NCBI RefSeq assembly: GCF_050916235.1
Contig: NZ_CP104854.1
Coordinates: 3,038,001 to 3,102,000 of the forward strand
Source: Maridesulfovibrio sp050916235
GTDB taxonomy: Bacteria; Desulfobacterota; Desulfovibrionia; Desulfovibrionales; Desulfovibrionaceae
Direction of reading: 5' to 3'
Length of the DNA stretch: 64,000 nucleotides
Part shown: in pieces, positions 44,048 to 53,219 of the stretch
How the letters are laid out: every line of letters begins with the position of its first letter
Position numbering within the stretch: the first letter of the stretch is position 1
Position numbers and translations under genes: made by a program
Notes under the pieces: generated by a model
Told to the model about the DNA's origin: nothing
Databases searched by the model: none
The model's input: the letters and a program-made list of their open reading frames with translations, nothing else

Positions 44048-45036
44048 CCGCCGATGGCTGACATCTGTGTTCCGCATACTCCCTCACACCCTTTCCTTGA
44101 TTCTAGCAGGTGGTATCCGAGCGGTTTGTCCCTTGTTGCTGCCGCAATGACTTTCTTCAGTGTGTCATCACCAAGGGACGGGTTGCGCAGGATACCGCGC
44201 AATTTATAGGTGTGGTCCGAAAAAAGGCAGGTGCGCAGGTAGCCGTCGGAAGTGATGCGCAGCCTGTTGCAGGTTCCGCAGAAATGAGAGCTTACCGGGG
44301 AGATCAGTCCAAGGCGGCCCTGTCCACCTTCTATGCTGTACATTCTGGCCGGTCCCCTGTTTTCCTTGGTGCGTTTGACCGGGACCAGATTTGCGAATTC
44401 AGAAGCCTGTGCGAGAATATCATCTGCAGACCAGAACCTGCTGTCCGATTTGGTATCGTCCCCCATGGGCATGAACTCGATGAAGCGCATATCGATCGGA
44501 TTGTTGCGCGCGAAATCAATGAATGCGCCCAGTTCCCGGTCGTTAATCCCCTTCATGGCCACGGCGTTGACCTTGACCCTTATACCGGCCCGTATGCAGG
44601 CCTCTATTGTTCCCAGTACATCGGTAAGGTGGTCGCGACCGGTGACTTCCTCGAAAGTCTTCCGGTCCAGAGTATCAAGTGAAATGTTCAGGCGCTTGAC
44701 GCCGAGTCTGCTGAGTTCAGGAATAAGCGGCTCGATCAGAGTCCCGTTGCTGGTGATGCGCAGGTCCATGTCTCCGTGCCGGGCCATGATTTTGCTGACG
44801 AATTCCATGAAGCCCTTGCGCGCAAACGGTTCTCCGCCGGTCAGTCGCAACTTGTTTATGTTCATGGATGCGGCAAGGTCGATAAGCCGCAGCATTTCTT
44901 CGTAGCGCAGGATGTCAGGGTGTGGAATATGGGTGAAATCTTTTGTTACGCAGTACATGCAGCGCAGGTTGCACCTGTCGGTAACGCTCAGGCGCAGGTA
45001 GTTGACGCACCGTCCCAGCTTGTCCTGAAGTACCAT
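44044..45036 (-). CDS. moaA: GTP 3',8-cyclase MoaA
   Basis: A 330-aa radical SAM enzyme for the first step of molybdopterin synthesis. The N-terminal cluster is C22, C26 and C29 (DRCNLRCMYC), then TGGEPFARKG. The C-terminal second cluster is CGTCNRLRITSDGYLRTC, and the end is the required Gly-Gly (MSAIGG). I start at ATG 45036, one base after the fdhE stop; the open frame upstream lacks similarity. It supplies the pyranopterin for Mo/W formate dehydrogenases served by its neighbours. Confidence 0.95.
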   Translation of the reverse strand: MVLQDKLGRCVNYLRLSVTDRCNLRCMYCVTKDFTHIPHPDILRYEEMLRLIDLAASMNINKLRLTGGEPFARKGFMEFVSKIMARHGDMDLRITSNGTLIEPLIPELSRLGVKRLNISLDTLDRKTFEEVTGRDHLTDVLGTIEACIRAGIRVKVNAVAMKGINDRELGAFIDFARNNPIDMRFIEFMPMGDDTKSDSRFWSADDILAQASEFANLVPVKRTKENRGPARMYSIEGGQGRLGLISPVSSHFCGTCNRLRITSDGYLRTCLFSDHTYKLRGILRNPSLGDDTLKKVIAAATRDKPLGYHLLESRKGCEGVCGTQMSAIGG

Positions 45037-45037
45037 G

Positions 45038-45985
45038 TTAGAACCCCCAGACTGAAAGTGTTCCCCGCCTGTAACCTTCCTCAACCGCTACGAAGTCTAG
45101 CGGCAGGGATTCAAGGTCATCCAGAGCAGGAATGGATACTTTGCTCAGTTCACGGAAGTCGGCAGTTTTCATGTAGCTTTTGCAGGTCTCGCAGACGTCC
45201 ACGCGGTATCCGGGGGATTCGTCAACGGTAAAGAACTTGAGTTTCTCCGGATTGGATTCATCGCAGTACCCACAGGCAAGGCGGCGGACCCGGTATTCGG
45301 TGTGGCAGAAGGAACAGTTTGCATAGCGGAATCCCTGCTTGTGATGCAGGGTGTGCATGAAGGGCACGCTTCCGCAGATAGGGCAGTGTGCATGTGCTCT
45401 GGCCGGAGGCAGGCTGTTTTCAAGTTCCAGTTCGGCATGTGCCGGCTTCTTCTCGATTTCGCGCTCCTGCTGGGGCAGGTATTCGGCCAGCTTGAGGGCG
45501 GCGGCCTTTATGGAAGGCGTCATGGCCGACTGGACCAGAAAATTGAGTGTACGCGGAGCTTCAGGAGTTTTCTCAGACCAGCTCATGAAGTATGCCTCGT
45601 CAGTCTTCAGGTAGGCGGTGAAGGCATCCTTCAGGCTAAGCTCACCTGATTTCTGGGCGGAACGAATCAGCTCACATGCCTCGGAAATTACTCCTTCGGA
45701 ACTTTCAAGGACTTCCGCGAAGCGGTCGAAGAGTTTGCAGGCCTGAGCAAAGTCATAGGGAAATTCCTCGCGAAGCAGCAGGGGGCGGCCCTGAAGGTTT
45801 TCATCTGCGGAGGCGAGTGTTGAGGCATCGGGAATAACCGGAGCTGATTGCTCCTGCTCCTCCAGCTGTATCCGGGCTACTGTGGAGATAAGCTCAACCA
45901 GCTCCTTGGGAAGGAAAGGCTTGTCGTTGAGATCGGCAATTTTTTTGTCCAGCAGCTTTCCGGCTGCATTGTAATCGTAGCTCAT
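45038..45985 (-). CDS. fdhE: Formate dehydrogenase accessory protein FdhE
   Basis: A 315-aa cytoplasmic protein with a helical N-terminal half and a C-terminal half carrying the FdhE rubredoxin-like cysteine pairs: CPICGSVP, CSFCHTEYRVRRLACGYC and CETCKSYMKT. FdhE assists assembly of respiratory formate dehydrogenases before or at Tat export. AAGGAG precedes the ATG. It is the first gene of an fdhE-moaA-transposase-like operon and follows a 460-base control region. Confidence 0.93.
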   Translation of the reverse strand: MSYDYNAAGKLLDKKIADLNDKPFLPKELVELISTVARIQLEEQEQSAPVIPDASTLASADENLQGRPLLLREEFPYDFAQACKLFDRFAEVLESSEGVISEACELIRSAQKSGELSLKDAFTAYLKTDEAYFMSWSEKTPEAPRTLNFLVQSAMTPSIKAAALKLAEYLPQQEREIEKKPAHAELELENSLPPARAHAHCPICGSVPFMHTLHHKQGFRYANCSFCHTEYRVRRLACGYCDESNPEKLKFFTVDESPGYRVDVCETCKSYMKTADFRELSKVSIPALDDLESLPLDFVAVEEGYRRGTLSVWGF

Positions 45986-46135
45986 CTGTTTTCTCCTTGA
46001 AATAACCCGGAATGTTTACCCTTAGAGACGGTACGGATCAGCATGATGTCCGTGAATTCTCTATTTAGGTTAATTTTAGCACTTAAAAAGATGCATATGT
46101 CTTCTTGGCAGTTGCTGCATGCTAATGTCAATTGC

Positions 46136-46421
46136 TGTCGTTCTGACACAACTGACACTCTGACTGAAGTACTCAGGGAAATGTTGATTTTTTTGTCGTT
46201 AAATAACAATGTGTTAGCTTTGTGAAATTCATGTGTCATTGTGACACGAAAAGACAGTTGAGGGTGTCGTTTTGTCGCATATATAAAAATACACTTATAT
46301 TTCAGATGTTTAATTTATTGATACAGGCAGTATTCAGTGCCGTATGAAAATGAATTTTTTTTGAATACCGGATGATTACCGCCAGCAACTGCTAAATCTA
46401 TTTGTGTCATTTTAGACACAA
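46136..46421 (-). promoter_or_regulatory. Array of TGTGTC/GACACA operator-like sites upstream of fdhE
   Basis: The 460-base space between fdhD and fdhE has no convincing gene but contains several palindromes on one theme. These are TTGTGTC-ATTTTA-GACACAA (46402-46421, perfect 7-base arms), TGTGTCA-TTG-TGACACG (46232-46248) and TGTC-GTTCT-GACA (46136-46148), plus isolated TGACAC (46153) and GTGTCG (46264) half-sites. A TTGACACA half-site also lies in the tupA promoter. A shared Mo/W- or formate-responsive regulator is a reasonable inference; its identity is unknown. Confidence 0.5.
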
Positions 46422-46446
46422 TTGGTCATTGAGGACTATGCGTAGA

Positions 46447-47235
46447 CTAAAGTCCGGTTATTCTGCCCTGATCGTTGTAGACCCAGAAGGATTCATCGGA
46501 GATGTTGCCGACCAGAGTGATACCGATCTTTCGGGCCAGTTCAACTGAAAAGCTTGTGGCTACGGCAGTGGAGGCAAGGACCGGAACCCCAATGCGGACG
46601 GCCTTGAGCAGGATTTCAGAGGCAACCCGGCCTGTGGAGACAATCATCTTTCCGTCGGTGGACACATTTTCCAGAAAACACTGCCCGACGATCATGTCGA
46701 TGGCATTGTGACGGCCGATGTCTTCCCGGAAGTAGAGCATTTCGTCTGGTGTGCAGAGGGATGAGTTGTGGCAGCCGCGTGTTTTTCCGTAAAGGGTGGA
46801 GCGTTCATGCAGTTCGCGGGCGTGGGAGAGGATCTGCTTCGGGGTGACCTTAATGTCTGAGGTGATGGAGCGTTTTGAGATGGTGGAAACATTGCGGCCG
46901 AAGTTGGTACCTTTGCCGCAACCGGAGGTTATGGAATATTCAAGGACACGGTTTTTCCATGGATCATGGCTTACGGTTACATCGGCGACTATGCGTTCCG
47001 TAGATTCCGTAATTTTCAGGTCAATGAGCTGGTCCAGAGATGAAATGTAGGCATCAGATTTCAGGAAACCGATAGCGAGGTAGTCCGGAAATTTGGCCGT
47101 TGTCAGCAGGGTGACTACTTCCCGGCCGTTGAGATTGATGGTCAAAGGTATTTCAAGGATGCTCTTGATCTCGCGGTCCCTGAATGATCCGCTGACATAT
47201 TCCTTAACGGTGAAATCGAAGCTGTCTCTGGTCAT
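46447..47235 (-). CDS. fdhD: Formate dehydrogenase sulfurtransferase FdhD
   Basis: A 262-aa protein that transfers sulfur from a cysteine desulfurase to the Mo/W cofactor of formate dehydrogenase. Seen are LTINLNGREVVTLL, SITSGCGKG with C106 (a single Cys where E. coli has CxxC), the conserved EDIGRHNAIDMIVG, STGRVASEILLKAVRIGVPV and FSVELARKIGITLVG. ATG 47235 has AAGGAAA upstream; the extra upstream frame to 47289 has none. It is transcribed in the same direction as fdhE but separated by the operator array. Confidence 0.94.
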   Translation of the reverse strand: MTRDSFDFTVKEYVSGSFRDREIKSILEIPLTINLNGREVVTLLTTAKFPDYLAIGFLKSDAYISSLDQLIDLKITESTERIVADVTVSHDPWKNRVLEYSITSGCGKGTNFGRNVSTISKRSITSDIKVTPKQILSHARELHERSTLYGKTRGCHNSSLCTPDEMLYFREDIGRHNAIDMIVGQCFLENVSTDGKMIVSTGRVASEILLKAVRIGVPVLASTAVATSFSVELARKIGITLVGNISDESFWVYNDQGRITGL

Positions 47236-47362
47236 ATATTTTCCTTCCCTCTTTATGTCAGGATAGACGTAATCCCCCCCTGTGCGCAAGAATATCTTTT
47301 TTCCTCCGGTTTCTGCACCTTTATGAGATTAGGGCCAGACCGTACGTATAATTATGCTTTGG

Positions 47363-47391
47363 TTGACACAGGTTCAAGTATCTGCTTTATC
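47363..47391 (+). promoter_or_regulatory. Candidate tupA promoter with TGACACA half-site
   Basis: TTGACA (47363-47368), a 17-base spacer and TTTATC (47386-47391). The -35 box overlaps TGACACA, the half-site that is repeated upstream of fdhE. Repression from this position would be easy to understand; this is inference. Confidence 0.35.
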
Positions 47392-47478
47392 ACAATACCA
47401 TAGAGTCATCTTCAGCATGCTGAGGCTCTACTGGCACCGTTGTTTTGCATTTCGAATAAAATAATTTTGGGAGGAATG

Positions 47479-48306
47479 ATGAAAAAATTTAAAGTGTTGC
47501 TTCTCGCTCTTGCTCTGGTTTCCCTGCTTGTGGCTCCCGGATTGGTTAAAGCTGAAGAAGTTCTCATGATGGCTACAACAACCAGTACCGATAACACCGG
47601 CCTGCTGGATTACCTGGCTCCCAAGTTCAAGGCCGACACGGGTATTGAACTGCGCTGGACTGCTGTAGGTACCGGTAAGGCTCTCAAGATGGGTGAAAAC
47701 TGCGATGTTGACGTGTTGATGGTGCACGCGCCCGCAGCTGAACAGAAATATGTTGATTCCGGCGCACTCAAAGATCGCCGCGAAGTCATGTACAACGATT
47801 TCGTAATCATCGGACCTGACTCCGATCCCGCCGGTGTAAAAGGACTGCCAGTTGCACAGGCCATGAAGGCCATTGCCGAGAAAAAGGCTCCCTTCATCAG
47901 CCGTGGCGACAACTCCGGTACCCACAAGAAAGAACTTTCCCTCTGGAAAGCAGCCGGCATGGCTGTTCCCGAGAAGGAAGAATGGTACGTGCAGACCGGT
48001 CAGGGCATGATCAAGAGCATCACCATTGCCGAAGAACGTGACGGTTACGTAATGACCGACCGCGGCACATACATCAAATACAGCGCCAACAAGAACGGCA
48101 ACCCCGAACTTAAGGTTCTGGTTGAAGGCGACAAGAACCTGTTCAACCAGTACAGCGTTCTGGCTGTAAACTCCGAGAAGTGCCCGAAAGCAAGATACGA
48201 TCTGGCAACCAAGTATTCCGAGTGGATTGCTTCCCCCGAAACCCAGAAAGTAATCGGCGACTTCAAGCTGCTCGGCAAGAAGCTCTTTACCCCCAACGCA
48301 AAATAA
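47479..48306 (+). CDS. tupA: Tungstate-binding protein TupA
   Basis: A 275-aa periplasmic solute-binding protein. Signal peptide MKKFKVLLLALALVSLLVA...KA is cleaved near residue 25. The mature part has the TupA hallmark TTTSTDNTGLLDYL followed by TAVGTGKALKMGENCDVDVL and FISRGDNSGTHKKEL. It captures tungstate for TupBC. ATG 47479 is chosen over the adjacent ATG 47476 because of spacing from GGGAGG. A strong hairpin after it separates it from tupB, which would leave the binding protein in excess. Confidence 0.93.
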   Translation: MKKFKVLLLALALVSLLVAPGLVKAEEVLMMATTTSTDNTGLLDYLAPKFKADTGIELRWTAVGTGKALKMGENCDVDVLMVHAPAAEQKYVDSGALKDRREVMYNDFVIIGPDSDPAGVKGLPVAQAMKAIAEKKAPFISRGDNSGTHKKELSLWKAAGMAVPEKEEWYVQTGQGMIKSITIAEERDGYVMTDRGTYIKYSANKNGNPELKVLVEGDKNLFNQYSVLAVNSEKCPKARYDLATKYSEWIASPETQKVIGDFKLLGKKLFTPNAK

Positions 48307-48380
48307 TTGATCGGCAGGGTCCGGAAGGGCTCTTCTCTGACGGGTTGTTTTTCAACCCAATGAACTGCTGATAATCTCGG

Positions 48381-48422
48381 CGTGGAAGCTGAATTCACTT
48401 TTCCAGCTTCCACGCTTTTTTT
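48381..48422 (+). terminator. Terminator/attenuator between tupA and tupB
   Basis: CGTGGAAGCTG and CAGCTTCCACG, 12-base loop, then CTTTTTTT. Read-through or a separate promoter in 48423-48637 must feed tupBC; no clear promoter is visible there. Confidence 0.88.
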
Positions 48423-48637
48423 GCATTCCGGGACAGAACCGTTTATTATCGTGAAGTTGCCGCTGTTTGGCGGTCCCGGTTCGCAGGTTTTATATCTTGC
48501 AGACCATGTAGCCCGTTTTGTTTTCCTGTGACAATTGTTGCAGGCAGTCTCTTTTAGTTTGTGGCGGATCAAAGTGTTTCTTTGGGTTGGCAGGAGGTCT
48601 TTCATGGCCTTTGCAGGACCACCGGAGGCAGTAATCA

Positions 48638-49333
48638 ATGGATTTTATTTTAGATGGTATCGTTCAGGCCTTTGTGCTCCTGTTTTCATGGGATGCGGAA
48701 ACATATTCGGCCATTATCACGACACTTTGCGTCTCTTCACTTTCCATTCTTGCAAGTCTGGCTATCGGCGCACCGCTCGGTTTTCTGCTGGGATACCATG
48801 ACTTTTTCGGCAAGAAGACAATTCGAACAGTTGTGGACAGCCTGCTTTCGTTTCCCACAGTAGTCATAGGACTCCTTGTGTATGCCATGCTGTCGCGCAA
48901 GGGGCCTATGGGAGAATTGGGTCTTCTTTTTACCGTTTCCGGGATAGCCATCGGGCAGACCCTGCTGGGATTGCCGGTTGTTGTGGCCATGATGGCCACA
49001 GCGGTTGAAAGCCTTGACCTGCGACTCAAGAATACGCTGCTTACACTGGGAGCAGTCCACAGTCAGGTGCTTCGAACCACCTTGTGGGAGGCCCGCTACA
49101 GTCTTATTCTGGCTGCCGCCGCCGCTTACGGGAGGATTGTGTCCGAGATAGGTATTTCCATGATGGTCGGGGGCAACATAAAATGGCACACCCGCACCAT
49201 TACCACCGCCATTGCTCTGGAAACCGGCAAGGGCGAGTTCGCCATGGGGATTGCTTTAGGTCTTGTGTTGATGATCATTGCATTTGCGGTCAACTTTTCC
49301 ATGGCCGGCATACGCAGAAGGGCAGGGCAGTAA
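48638..49333 (+). CDS. tupB: Tungstate ABC transporter permease TupB
   Basis: A 231-aa inner-membrane permease with about five or six helices. It matches the TupB/TupB-like molybdate permease group: SLLSFPTVVIGLLVYAML, the cytoplasmic EAA-type loop around LLTLGAVHSQVLRTTLWEAR, then GRIVSEIGISMMVGGNIKWH and TRTITTAIALETGKGEF. CCGGAGG precedes the ATG. Its stop codon overlaps the tupC start. Confidence 0.93.
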   Translation: MDFILDGIVQAFVLLFSWDAETYSAIITTLCVSSLSILASLAIGAPLGFLLGYHDFFGKKTIRTVVDSLLSFPTVVIGLLVYAMLSRKGPMGELGLLFTVSGIAIGQTLLGLPVVVAMMATAVESLDLRLKNTLLTLGAVHSQVLRTTLWEARYSLILAAAAAYGRIVSEIGISMMVGGNIKWHTRTITTAIALETGKGEFAMGIALGLVLMIIAFAVNFSMAGIRRRAGQ

Positions 49334-49986
49334 TGAGCGAGCTGTACAGACTTTCAAAAGTGGTTCAGCAGTACAACGGGCGGACCGTTCTGGAGCTGGA
49401 TTCCTTTGTCGTTTATGAGGGCAGTATCGTAGGTCTTTCCGGGCATAACGGCAGTGGAAAAAGCACGCTCATGCGATTGCTGGCTTTTCTGGAGACTCCT
49501 GTTTCAGGTAGTATTTTCTATGACGGGCGCAAAGTGGATGGAAACGGGGCGGAACTGCGCCGTGAAGTCACCATGCTTACGCAGGAGCCTTATCTGCTCA
49601 AACGATCGGTATTCCGCAATGTTTCATACGGTCTGGAGCTGCGTGGGGCAGGACGCGACGAGATTGAGGCGCAGGTCTGTGAATCCCTGATCGCGGTCGG
49701 GCTTGACCCGGACAGGTTCATGAACCGCCAGTGGTTCGAGCTTTCGGGTGGAGAGGCCCAGCGGGTGGCGCTGGCTGCCAGACTTGCCATTAAGCCGCGT
49801 GTGCTGCTGCTGGATGAACCTACTGCCAGCCTTGACCGTGAAAGCACGCAACTTATCCATGAGGCGGCCGTGAAATCCCGGGACGACAGCGGGATGACGG
49901 TCATCATCGTTAGCCACGATCACTACTGGCTGGACGATGTCTCGGACACCATATTCAGGTTCGCTGCCGGGCATATGGAATATTGA
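49333..49986 (+). CDS. tupC: Tungstate ABC transporter ATPase TupC
   Basis: A 217-aa ABC ATPase. Walker A GHNGSGKST, Q-loop TMLTQEPYLLKRSV, signature LSGGEAQRVALAARLA, Walker B VLLLDEPTASLD and the H-loop VIIVSHDH are all intact. The start is ATG 49333, overlapping the tupB stop as TAATG. It is shorter than molybdate ModC and lacks its C-terminal regulatory MOP domains, typical of TupC. A terminator follows. Confidence 0.94.
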   Translation: MSELYRLSKVVQQYNGRTVLELDSFVVYEGSIVGLSGHNGSGKSTLMRLLAFLETPVSGSIFYDGRKVDGNGAELRREVTMLTQEPYLLKRSVFRNVSYGLELRGAGRDEIEAQVCESLIAVGLDPDRFMNRQWFELSGGEAQRVALAARLAIKPRVLLLDEPTASLDRESTQLIHEAAVKSRDDSGMTVIIVSHDHYWLDDVSDTIFRFAAGHMEY

Positions 49987-50011
49987 ATATTTTCAGGCAG
50001 TAATTTTTTCG

Positions 50012-50045
50012 AAACGGCGGGGTGTTTTTGCTCCGCCGTTTCTTA
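50012..50045 (+). terminator. tup operon terminator
   Basis: AAACGGCGG and CCGCCGTTT with a 12-base loop, then TTCTTATTAT; about 26 bases after the tupC stop. Confidence 0.8.
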
Positions 50046-50117
50046 TTATATCTGGATTTAAGAGGTTCATCCTGCTATTGTTGTCGTAATATTTATGCGA
50101 ACCAAGCAGGAGGCCAT

Positions 50118-52580
50118 ATGAGCAAATGCAGCTTTCAGATAAAAAAGAAAAATGACCGCGAAAGTCTTACTTCCGACATCAGGGACCATGTTGTCTATTC
50201 ACTGAGCAAAGAGGTAAGGGCGGCCAATGAATGGGATATGGGTAAAGCGCTTGCTCTGGCTCTGCGTGACCGGCTGGTGGAACGCATGATCCGGACCCGT
50301 GACCGTTACCGTGAATCCCGGGCCAAGCGCATGTACTATTTTTCCATTGAGTATCTGCTCGGTCGCTGCCTTGGTAACTCCCTGTGCAACATGGAGCTGC
50401 TTGATCTGTGCGAAGACATTTTCAAGGACATGGGGTTTGATCTGGACGAGGTTCGGGCAAGTGAACGGGACCCGGCCCTTGGTAACGGCGGGCTGGGACG
50501 GCTGGCAGCCTGTTTCCTTGATTCCCTGGCCACTCTCGACATGCCCGGATGCGGTTACGGAATCCACTATGAATACGGTCTGTTCCGGCAGGCCATCCAT
50601 AACGGTTACCAGAAGGAACTGGCCGATTACTGGATGATGGAGGGCATGCCGCTGCAGATTGCCCGTCACGATCAGGCGGTAATCATTCCTCTCTACGGAA
50701 GGGTGGAAACCACCGTCGGCCCGGATGGGGAGTACCTGCCCATGTGGATGGACTGGGAGGACATTATCGGCGTTCCTTACGATATTCCCATCGTCGGCTA
50801 CGGCGGGGAGACCGTCAACTACCTGCGCCTGTTCGCGGCAAAGGCCTCCCAGACTTTCGACATGGAGATCTTCAACCACGGGGACTATATCCGCGCTGTT
50901 CAGCGTAAGATAGAGTCCGAAATGGTTTCCAAGGTTCTTTATCCCACGGAATCTGTTTCCTTTGGTAAGGAACTCAGGCTTGTTCAGGAATATTTTCTGG
51001 TTGCCTGCGGGCTGCGTGATATAACACGAAGGTTCATGGCCCAGAACAGGAATTTCGAAGAGTTCTCAGAGTACGTAGCCATCCAGCTGAACGATACCCA
51101 TCCGGCCCTGACCGTGGCTGAACTGATGCGCTTTCTGGTTGATGAAAAACGCATCGAATGGGAGAAGGCCTGGGAAATCACCAGAGCCACCTGCGCGTAC
51201 ACAAACCATACCCTGCTTCCGGAAGCACTGGAGCAATGGTCTGTTTCATTGTTTGAAAAGGTTCTGCCCCGGCATCTGCAGATTATCTACGAGATCAACC
51301 GCCGTTTTCTTAAACAGGTGGAAAACAGATACCCCGGGGATGAAGGCAAGGTGCAGCGCATGTCGCTCATCTGCGAGGAAGGCAACAGAAAGGTTCGAAT
51401 GGCCAATCTGGCAGTTCTCGGCTCCCATTCGGTGAACGGGGTTTCGGAACTTCATTCCGAGCTGGTCAAGACCCGTCTTTTCCCGGACTTTCATGAGATG
51501 GAACCGGGCAAGTTCAATAACAAAACCAATGGTGTCACACCTCGCCGCTGGATTCTCAAAGCCAACCCGCTGCTGGCGGACCTGCTCACCGAAACTGTGG
51601 GCAAAGGCTGGATTACGGACCTCTCGCTGCTTAAAAAGCTCGAAAGTCACGCGGACAGCAGTGATTTTCAGGCCCTTTTCATGACCGCCAAGCGTGAGAA
51701 CAAGATCAGACTGGGAAATTATATCCATTCTTCACTTGGGATACTGGTCTCTCCCGACTCGATTTTCGATATTCAGGCCAAGCGAATCCACGAGTACAAG
51801 CGGCAGTTGCTTAATGTCCTGCATATTATTCACCAGTATATCCAGATCGTGGACCATGGAAATGTGCCTGCCAGTGCGCGTACCTTCATATTTGCCGGCA
51901 AGGCCGCTCCCGGATACTGGGAGGCCAAGCAGATAATCAAGCTCATCCACAGTGTGGGAGAGGTTGTGAACAGGGATCCGAGAGTCAATGATCTGCTCAA
52001 GGTGGCCTTCCTTCCCGACTATCGTGTTTCGCTGGCTGAAAAGATTATTCCCGCGTGCGACCTGAGCGAACAGATCTCCACCGCAGGTACTGAGGCTTCA
52101 GGAACCGGAAACATGAAGTTTGCCATGAACGGTGCCCTGACCATAGGCACCTATGACGGGGCTAACATCGAAATGCTTGCGGAAGTAGGGGCCGAAAATT
52201 TCTATCTGTTCGGCCTGCGAGAGGAAGAAGTGGCGCAGGCTCTCGAATCAAGGTCCTACCATCCCCGTGAAATTTACAACAACTCCTTCGATGTCCGGCA
52301 GGTTCTCGGCGCTTTGCTGGAGAATCGTTTTTCGCAGCACGATTACGACCTGTTCCGCTGGATTGTGGACAAGCTTCTATCGGATAACGAACAGTACATG
52401 CATCTTGCCGATTTCAGTTCTTATGTGGAAACACAGAAACTGGTGGACAGGGACTACGCTGAGCCGGAACTCTGGGCACACAAGGCCATACTGAATACCG
52501 CGCGAATGGGCAGGTTCTCCACTGACCGGACCATGGAGGAGTATGCCCGGGATATATGGGGGATCAGGGCTGTCAGGTAG
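50118..52580 (+). CDS. glgP: Glycogen/alpha-glucan phosphorylase
   Basis: An 820-aa PLP enzyme that releases glucose-1-phosphate from glycogen. Hallmarks: YFSIEYLLGRCLGNSLCN, GNGGLGRLAACFLDS, NDTHPALTVAELMR, NKTNGVTPRRW, KRIHEYKRQLLN and the PLP lysine region EASGTGNMKFAMNGALTIGT. ATG 50118 has AGGAGG upstream; the frame is open further up without similarity. It is a single gene downstream of the tup terminator. The length is typical for the family. Confidence 0.97.
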   Translation: MSKCSFQIKKKNDRESLTSDIRDHVVYSLSKEVRAANEWDMGKALALALRDRLVERMIRTRDRYRESRAKRMYYFSIEYLLGRCLGNSLCNMELLDLCEDIFKDMGFDLDEVRASERDPALGNGGLGRLAACFLDSLATLDMPGCGYGIHYEYGLFRQAIHNGYQKELADYWMMEGMPLQIARHDQAVIIPLYGRVETTVGPDGEYLPMWMDWEDIIGVPYDIPIVGYGGETVNYLRLFAAKASQTFDMEIFNHGDYIRAVQRKIESEMVSKVLYPTESVSFGKELRLVQEYFLVACGLRDITRRFMAQNRNFEEFSEYVAIQLNDTHPALTVAELMRFLVDEKRIEWEKAWEITRATCAYTNHTLLPEALEQWSVSLFEKVLPRHLQIIYEINRRFLKQVENRYPGDEGKVQRMSLICEEGNRKVRMANLAVLGSHSVNGVSELHSELVKTRLFPDFHEMEPGKFNNKTNGVTPRRWILKANPLLADLLTETVGKGWITDLSLLKKLESHADSSDFQALFMTAKRENKIRLGNYIHSSLGILVSPDSIFDIQAKRIHEYKRQLLNVLHIIHQYIQIVDHGNVPASARTFIFAGKAAPGYWEAKQIIKLIHSVGEVVNRDPRVNDLLKVAFLPDYRVSLAEKIIPACDLSEQISTAGTEASGTGNMKFAMNGALTIGTYDGANIEMLAEVGAENFYLFGLREEEVAQALESRSYHPREIYNNSFDVRQVLGALLENRFSQHDYDLFRWIVDKLLSDNEQYMHLADFSSYVETQKLVDRDYAEPELWAHKAILNTARMGRFSTDRTMEEYARDIWGIRAVR

Positions 52581-52645
52581 CTGATGCCTTCGGCGGCTCT
52601 GCGGGGTTGATTTTGATGCGCTTTATGCTTTTGATGAATTTGTTT

Positions 52646-52738
52646 TGCCTCCGGCGGCCCTGCCGGGGGCCTCAAACCCTTTTGCAAAAGAGTTTAAGAA
52701 TCCCAAAACCTTTTGTTAAGGCTTCGCCACATCATACG
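52646..52738. repeat. Dispersed palindromic intergenic repeat, copy E
   Basis: Reverse orientation relative to copies B and C: GCCTCCGGCGG, AAACCCTTTTGCAAAAGAGTTT, AAGAATCCCAAAACCTTTTG and AAGGCTTCGCC. It starts about 65 bases after the glgP stop. The rest of the 318-base gap to 52898 is AT-rich and shows no gene. Confidence 0.8.
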
Positions 52739-52898
52739 GCAAATTGCCATTGAATAAATATTGAGTGGGCGTGCGGCCAGGTTACTTTTATCGGATAAGT
52801 TTCTTTGTGGTTTTACAATATGTGTTTAAATGGTTATCATTTGGAAATTAAATCTGAAATATCTGTCATGGTTATGTCTGCTTTAGTGGAGGAATTCG

Positions 52899-53192
52899 AT
52901 GAGTGCTCTTGTTGAATTGACTATTTTCCCGACTGATAAGGGGGCAAGTGTCAGCCCTTACGTGGCTAGGGTAGTCAAGATTATCCGTGAATGCGGTCTT
53001 GCGTGCAGCCTTGGACCCATGGGAACCTGCATTGAAGGTGAATGGGATGAGGTCATGGCAGTGGTTACGAAATGTTATCGTGAGCTGGAAAGGGACTGCG
53101 ACCGCATTTACATGCTGCTCAAGGCTGATTGCCGGAAAGGTGCCGAGGACCGGCTGACCGGCAAAGTCCGTTCGGTCGAAGACAAATTATAG
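52899..53192 (+). CDS. MTH1187/YqgV-family thiamine-binding protein
   Basis: A 97-aa ferredoxin-like fold protein of the UPF0045 group: LVELTIFPTDKGASVSPYVA, SLGPMGTCIEGEWDEVMAVV and the helix CYRELERDCDRIYMLLKADC. Relatives form tetramers and bind thiamine. TGGAGGAA lies before the ATG. It is followed by a lipoprotein gene 27 bases downstream. Confidence 0.88.
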   Translation: MSALVELTIFPTDKGASVSPYVARVVKIIRECGLACSLGPMGTCIEGEWDEVMAVVTKCYRELERDCDRIYMLLKADCRKGAEDRLTGKVRSVEDKL

Positions 53193-53219
53193 TATCCGTC
53201 GAAACAGGGGTTCTGTTGT

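Noticed and set aside
45982..46239. 85-residue frame upstream of fdhE on the - strand
   Set aside because: It overlaps the operator-like palindromes, lacks similarity to any family and has no ribosome site; the fdhE ATG has its own AAGGAG.
47434..47452. Sigma-54 promoter before tupA (TGGCAC ... TTTTGCA)
   Set aside because: The GG and GC elements are 12 bases apart instead of the required 10.
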